Shown here: piece by piece, positions 21,791 through 23,219 of the stretch
Numbering within the stretch: the first letter of the stretch is position 1
Layout of the letters: the number at the start of each line of letters is the position of its first letter
Source of the DNA: a virus
Length of the DNA stretch: 23,219 bases
Reading direction: 5' to 3' (one strand)
IMG/VR virus record: IMGVR_UViG_3300040980_000004
Coordinates: 1-23,219 of that record
Position numbers and translations under genes: made by a program
The notes under the pieces: model-generated
Database searches by the model: none
The model's input: only the letters and a program-made list of their open reading frames with translations
Told to the model about the DNA's origin: nothing

Positions 21791-22010
21791 GACATACCTC
21801 ATTCCTCAGCATTGCGCCGACCCCATTGCAGGGCGTGAATAATCGAAAGTTTGTTCGAAAAGGGGGGATTTGGGACCATTTGAACCCGCCAGACCCTTTG
21901 ACGCCCTCCCCGGCGCGTCCCCGTGGGCGTCGCGTTGGGGGTCACCCCCCACGGGTGGGGTCGGCACATTCGAACATGTGTTCGGTCGGTCTGTCGCCTG
22001 TCGCGTGTGG
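21791..22010. other. Non-coding spacer with inverted repeats, candidate cos region
   Basis: The largest gene-free space in the window. It lies between an HNH gene and the terminase genes, where many HK97-like phages with terminase-linked HNH proteins carry cos. It holds three overlapping inverted repeats at 21919-21960: CCCGTGGG/CCCACGGG (21920-21927 and 21948-21955), GGGGGT/ACCCCC (21937-21942 and 21944-21949), and CCCCA/TGGGG (21947-21951 and 21956-21960). A run of six G lies near 21862-21867. TTCGAA occurs twice (21854-21859 and 21969-21974), possible protein-binding repeats. No hairpin here has a T-run, so a terminator is unlikely. The cos call is inference from position and repeats. Confidence 0.4.
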
Positions 22011-22367
22011 TCAGCGCATGTTGCGATCGTTCCATCCGCCGGGCTGGTGTGCTGCTGTCTCACGCTTGTGACATGCACCACATAGCCCGCGTCCATGCAT
22101 GGGATCGTTGGCGTCCATGCCTTGGTCGATGAGGTCAGCCCTGCTCAGTGGGTAGTGGTCTGCGTCTGTGCTCTGCGCTACATCACATAGGACACAGATG
22201 GGGTCACGCTCGAGCACGCCTGGCCTGAACCGCAGCCGGTGCCCTCGTGTGTTGTATCCGCGTGTCTTGGCCCAGTGTGCTTGGTCTGCTGTCTTGCGGC
22301 ACGGTTCGCAGCGTGACTCTGTGCCTGCGTAGATGTTGGGGCAGCTTGGTACTGAACAGACCCGCAT
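22011..22367 (-). CDS. HNH endonuclease next to the terminase
   Basis: A 118-residue protein. An N-terminal zinc knuckle (Cys4, Cys9, Cys20, Cys23) is followed by RGHRLRFRPGVLERDPICVL and the HNH fold: CVLC (58-61), DADHYPLSR (Asp70-His71), NDPMHGRGLCGACHKRE (Asn87, Cys96, Cys99, His100). All metal and zinc ligands are present. In HK97 and related phages the HNH protein beside the terminase is needed for cutting at cos, and this gene lies directly upstream of the spacer and terminase. That is a better explanation than a homing element. ATG overlaps the upstream stop by one base (TGATG). Confidence 0.88.
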   Translation of the reverse strand: MRVCSVPSCPNIYAGTESRCEPCRKTADQAHWAKTRGYNTRGHRLRFRPGVLERDPICVLCDVAQSTDADHYPLSRADLIDQGMDANDPMHGRGLCGACHKRETAAHQPGGWNDRNMR

Positions 22368-22621
22368 CAGGGGCGCAGGCGTATGGTGCGCTTGATGGCG
22401 AAGCGGTTGCCAATGATGCGCGCCTTGCCGTTGTCATCGAGGATCATCTCTTTGACGATGATGAATGGGCCAATGAAGATGAACGGGTCTTGAGTGAGCA
22501 CATATTCCGCGAGGTCCATGCGTACACGGGTGATGCCGTCTTCGTGTGCGGCTGCGTTGGCGTATTGGGTGTAGCCGAGCTTGACCGCGAGTGCCGCTTG
22601 TTGCTGCTGCGTGAGCTTCAT
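22367..22621 (-). CDS. Hypothetical protein, 84 residues
   Basis: From ATG 22621, overlapping the previous stop in ATGA. It has a Gln-rich start (KLTQQQQAALAVKLGYTQYA), then HEDGITRVRMDLAEYVL and a hydrophobic strand region FIFIGPFIIVKEMILDD, ending in a basic RFAIKRTIRLRP. The hydrophobic part is short and mixed with charges, so it is probably a buried strand pair and not a membrane span. I do not recognise the family. It is part of a tightly coupled chain of tiny genes leading to the HNH and terminase genes. Typical codon use and overlaps argue that it is real. Confidence 0.75.
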   Translation of the reverse strand: MKLTQQQQAALAVKLGYTQYANAAAHEDGITRVRMDLAEYVLTQDPFIFIGPFIIVKEMILDDNGKARIIGNRFAIKRTIRLRP

Positions 22622-22815
22622 GGCTTCTCTTTCATGTCTGCCAGTCGTAGTGCCACTGAGCGTGCACGTAGCCAGCGTGCGTCTATGCGCATCTGCTTGT
22701 ATGTGGCGTGGTAGTGGATGATCTGTTCGGGGATTGTGCCATTGTCCAGTTCGTCGGCTTTGGCTTCGAGTTCGTCTGCTGCTTCGGCCAGCGCGTCTGC
22801 TGCTGCGTTACTCAT
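22618..22815 (-). CDS. Hypothetical helical protein, 65 residues
   Basis: From ATG 22815, overlapping the stop of the 34-residue gene (ATGA), with GAAGGGGA upstream. An Ala/Glu/Asp helix (NAAADALAEAADELEAKADE) is followed by IPEQIIHYHATYKQMRIDAR and a basic helix WLRARSVALRLADMKEKP, so it is likely an all-helical, possibly coiled-coil, protein. A longer form starting at 22839 would run into the preceding gene and has no better ribosome site. Function unknown; small helical proteins of this kind are common upstream of actinophage terminases. Confidence 0.75.
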   Translation of the reverse strand: MSNAAADALAEAADELEAKADELDNGTIPEQIIHYHATYKQMRIDARWLRARSVALRLADMKEKP

Positions 22816-22916
22816 GGCTTCCCCTTCTTCGTCCCGCACGTGCAGTCCTTAGCAAGGCTGGGCACAACGTATCGAGTACCGCAGCACCGACACACGTATG
22901 GGTCAGTCGTCGTCAC
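22812..22916 (-). CDS. 34-residue Cys-rich mini-protein (zinc-ribbon-like)
   Basis: GTG 22916 lies 11 bases inside the end of the upstream gene and the frame runs to TGA 22812-22814, overlapping the next ATG (ATGA). The product reads TTTDPYVCRCCGTRYVVP, then AKDCTCGTKKGKP. Two knuckles, CRCCG and CTCG, are spaced as in a minimal zinc ribbon. The first and last bases of the frame both sit in gene overlaps, leaving no gap in the gene chain, which supports a real gene. Its role may be DNA, RNA or protein binding. Confidence 0.6.
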   Translation of the reverse strand: MTTTDPYVCRCCGTRYVVPSLAKDCTCGTKKGKP

Positions 22917-23148
22917 TGGTTACTTCGGTGGCGAGTTTCATCCAGTCGCTGAGTAGTGCGGTGAGTCCTCGTGATACGTGTGCGGCTTGGTTGTCTTGTG
23001 CGTCGAACCAGTAGGCTCCGGTGTTGTCGTCTATGTAGCTGAGTGATGCGGCGAGAACAAACCCGGTGATGACGGGGTTGGTTTCTTCTTCGTTGGCGAT
23101 GTGTGCGTGTAGGGCGCGCTCAAGGTTGGCTTTCGTTGCCTCGCTCAT
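22903..23148 (-). CDS. Hypothetical protein, 81 residues
   Basis: ATG 23148 overlaps the stop of the edge gene in ATGA; an ATG 7 codons earlier lies inside that gene and is less likely. The sequence SEATKANLERALHAHIANEE, then ITGFVLAASLSYIDDNTGAY, DAQDNQAAHVSRGLTALLSD and WMKLATEVTSDDD suggests a helix, two strands and a helix. It is acidic at the end. It resembles no family I can name with confidence, though the central strand-turn-strand (FVLAASLSYID...GAYWF) is the sort seen in small phage regulatory proteins. It sits in the coupled run leading to the terminase. Confidence 0.75.
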   Translation of the reverse strand: MSEATKANLERALHAHIANEEETNPVITGFVLAASLSYIDDNTGAYWFDAQDNQAAHVSRGLTALLSDWMKLATEVTSDDD

Positions 23149-23219
23149 ACGTGGTATCCGTCGAGCCATGCGCTCAACTGTGCTCGTGTCGCATCGTCCA
23201 ACCGTGCAATAATCTGCAC
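23145..23219 (-). CDS. Partial hypothetical protein, C-terminal end only
   Basis: The last 24 codons of a minus-strand gene whose start lies beyond the window edge. They end ARLDDATRAQLSAWLDGYHV before TGA 23145-23147, which overlaps the next gene's ATG. The open frame, sensible amphipathic helix and ATGA overlap support a real gene. Nothing can be said about its function. Confidence 0.6.
   Translation of the reverse strand: MQIIARLDDATRAQLSAWLDGYHV

Noticed and set aside
1-23219. tRNA genes, CRISPR arrays, integrase, repressor, attachment sites, insertion sequences
   Set aside because: I looked for cloverleaf-like stretches, regularly spaced repeats, recombinase motifs and transposase genes, and saw none that I could support. 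By-eye reading could miss a divergent tRNA or a short att core.

Overview
The window is a stretch of tailed-phage (siphovirus) or prophage DNA. It carries an almost complete late region: packaging, head, connector, tail, baseplate/fibre and lysis. Nearly every gene lies on the minus strand, so the region reads from right to left. GC-rich coding, frequent GTG and TTG starts, ATGA/TGATG gene overlaps and the protein families point to an actinobacterial host. These families include a P27-like small terminase, an SPP1 Gp6-like portal, a DUF6093-like head stopper and lysins with a C-terminal domain familiar from phages of Microbacteriaceae. The host group is inferred. No integrase, repressor, attachment site or bacterial gene is visible, so free phage and prophage cannot be told apart.

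Layout, in transcription order. From 23219 to 22011 a chain of very small overlapping genes (one cut by the window edge, 81, 34, 65 and 84 codons) ends in an HNH nuclease. A 220-base gap with overlapping G/C-run inverted repeats (a possible cos region) follows at 21791-22010. Then come a 53-residue protein and the small terminase, large terminase, portal and MuF-like head protein. A second HNH gene (16405-16920) sits alone between hairpins. After it come scaffold, major capsid, head-tail adaptor, head stopper, HK97 gp10-like tail component, tail terminator, major tail protein (between two hairpins), a tail assembly chaperone with a well-formed -1 frameshift site, the 933-residue tape measure protein, distal tail protein, a minor tail protein, a first lysin-like protein, a Tal-like hub and a fibre with an S74 intramolecular chaperone. 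Leftmost are a beta-helix tailspike-like protein, a second lysin, a coiled-coil membrane protein, a holin-like protein and a 22-residue mini-protein. The operon closes at a strong terminator at 370-407.

Two plus-strand genes break this pattern. One encodes an exported Ala-rich, Cys-tailed protein (3423-3911). It sits between fibre and tailspike and has a promoter whose predicted start falls on the ATG, a classic moron-like arrangement. The other encodes a small membrane protein at the left edge (24-356), convergent with the lysis cassette.

The most interesting points are: the A AAA AAA frameshift signal; the leaderless moron; the duplicated lysin pair, in which both copies appear to carry Asp where related lysins have the GH(V/I) histidine; hairpins that isolate the major tail gene and the HNH gene; two mini-genes; and a sharp switch in strand composition near 21.8 kb, close to the putative cos region. 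I found no convincing wholly new system. The functional calls rest on sequence recognition without database searches.
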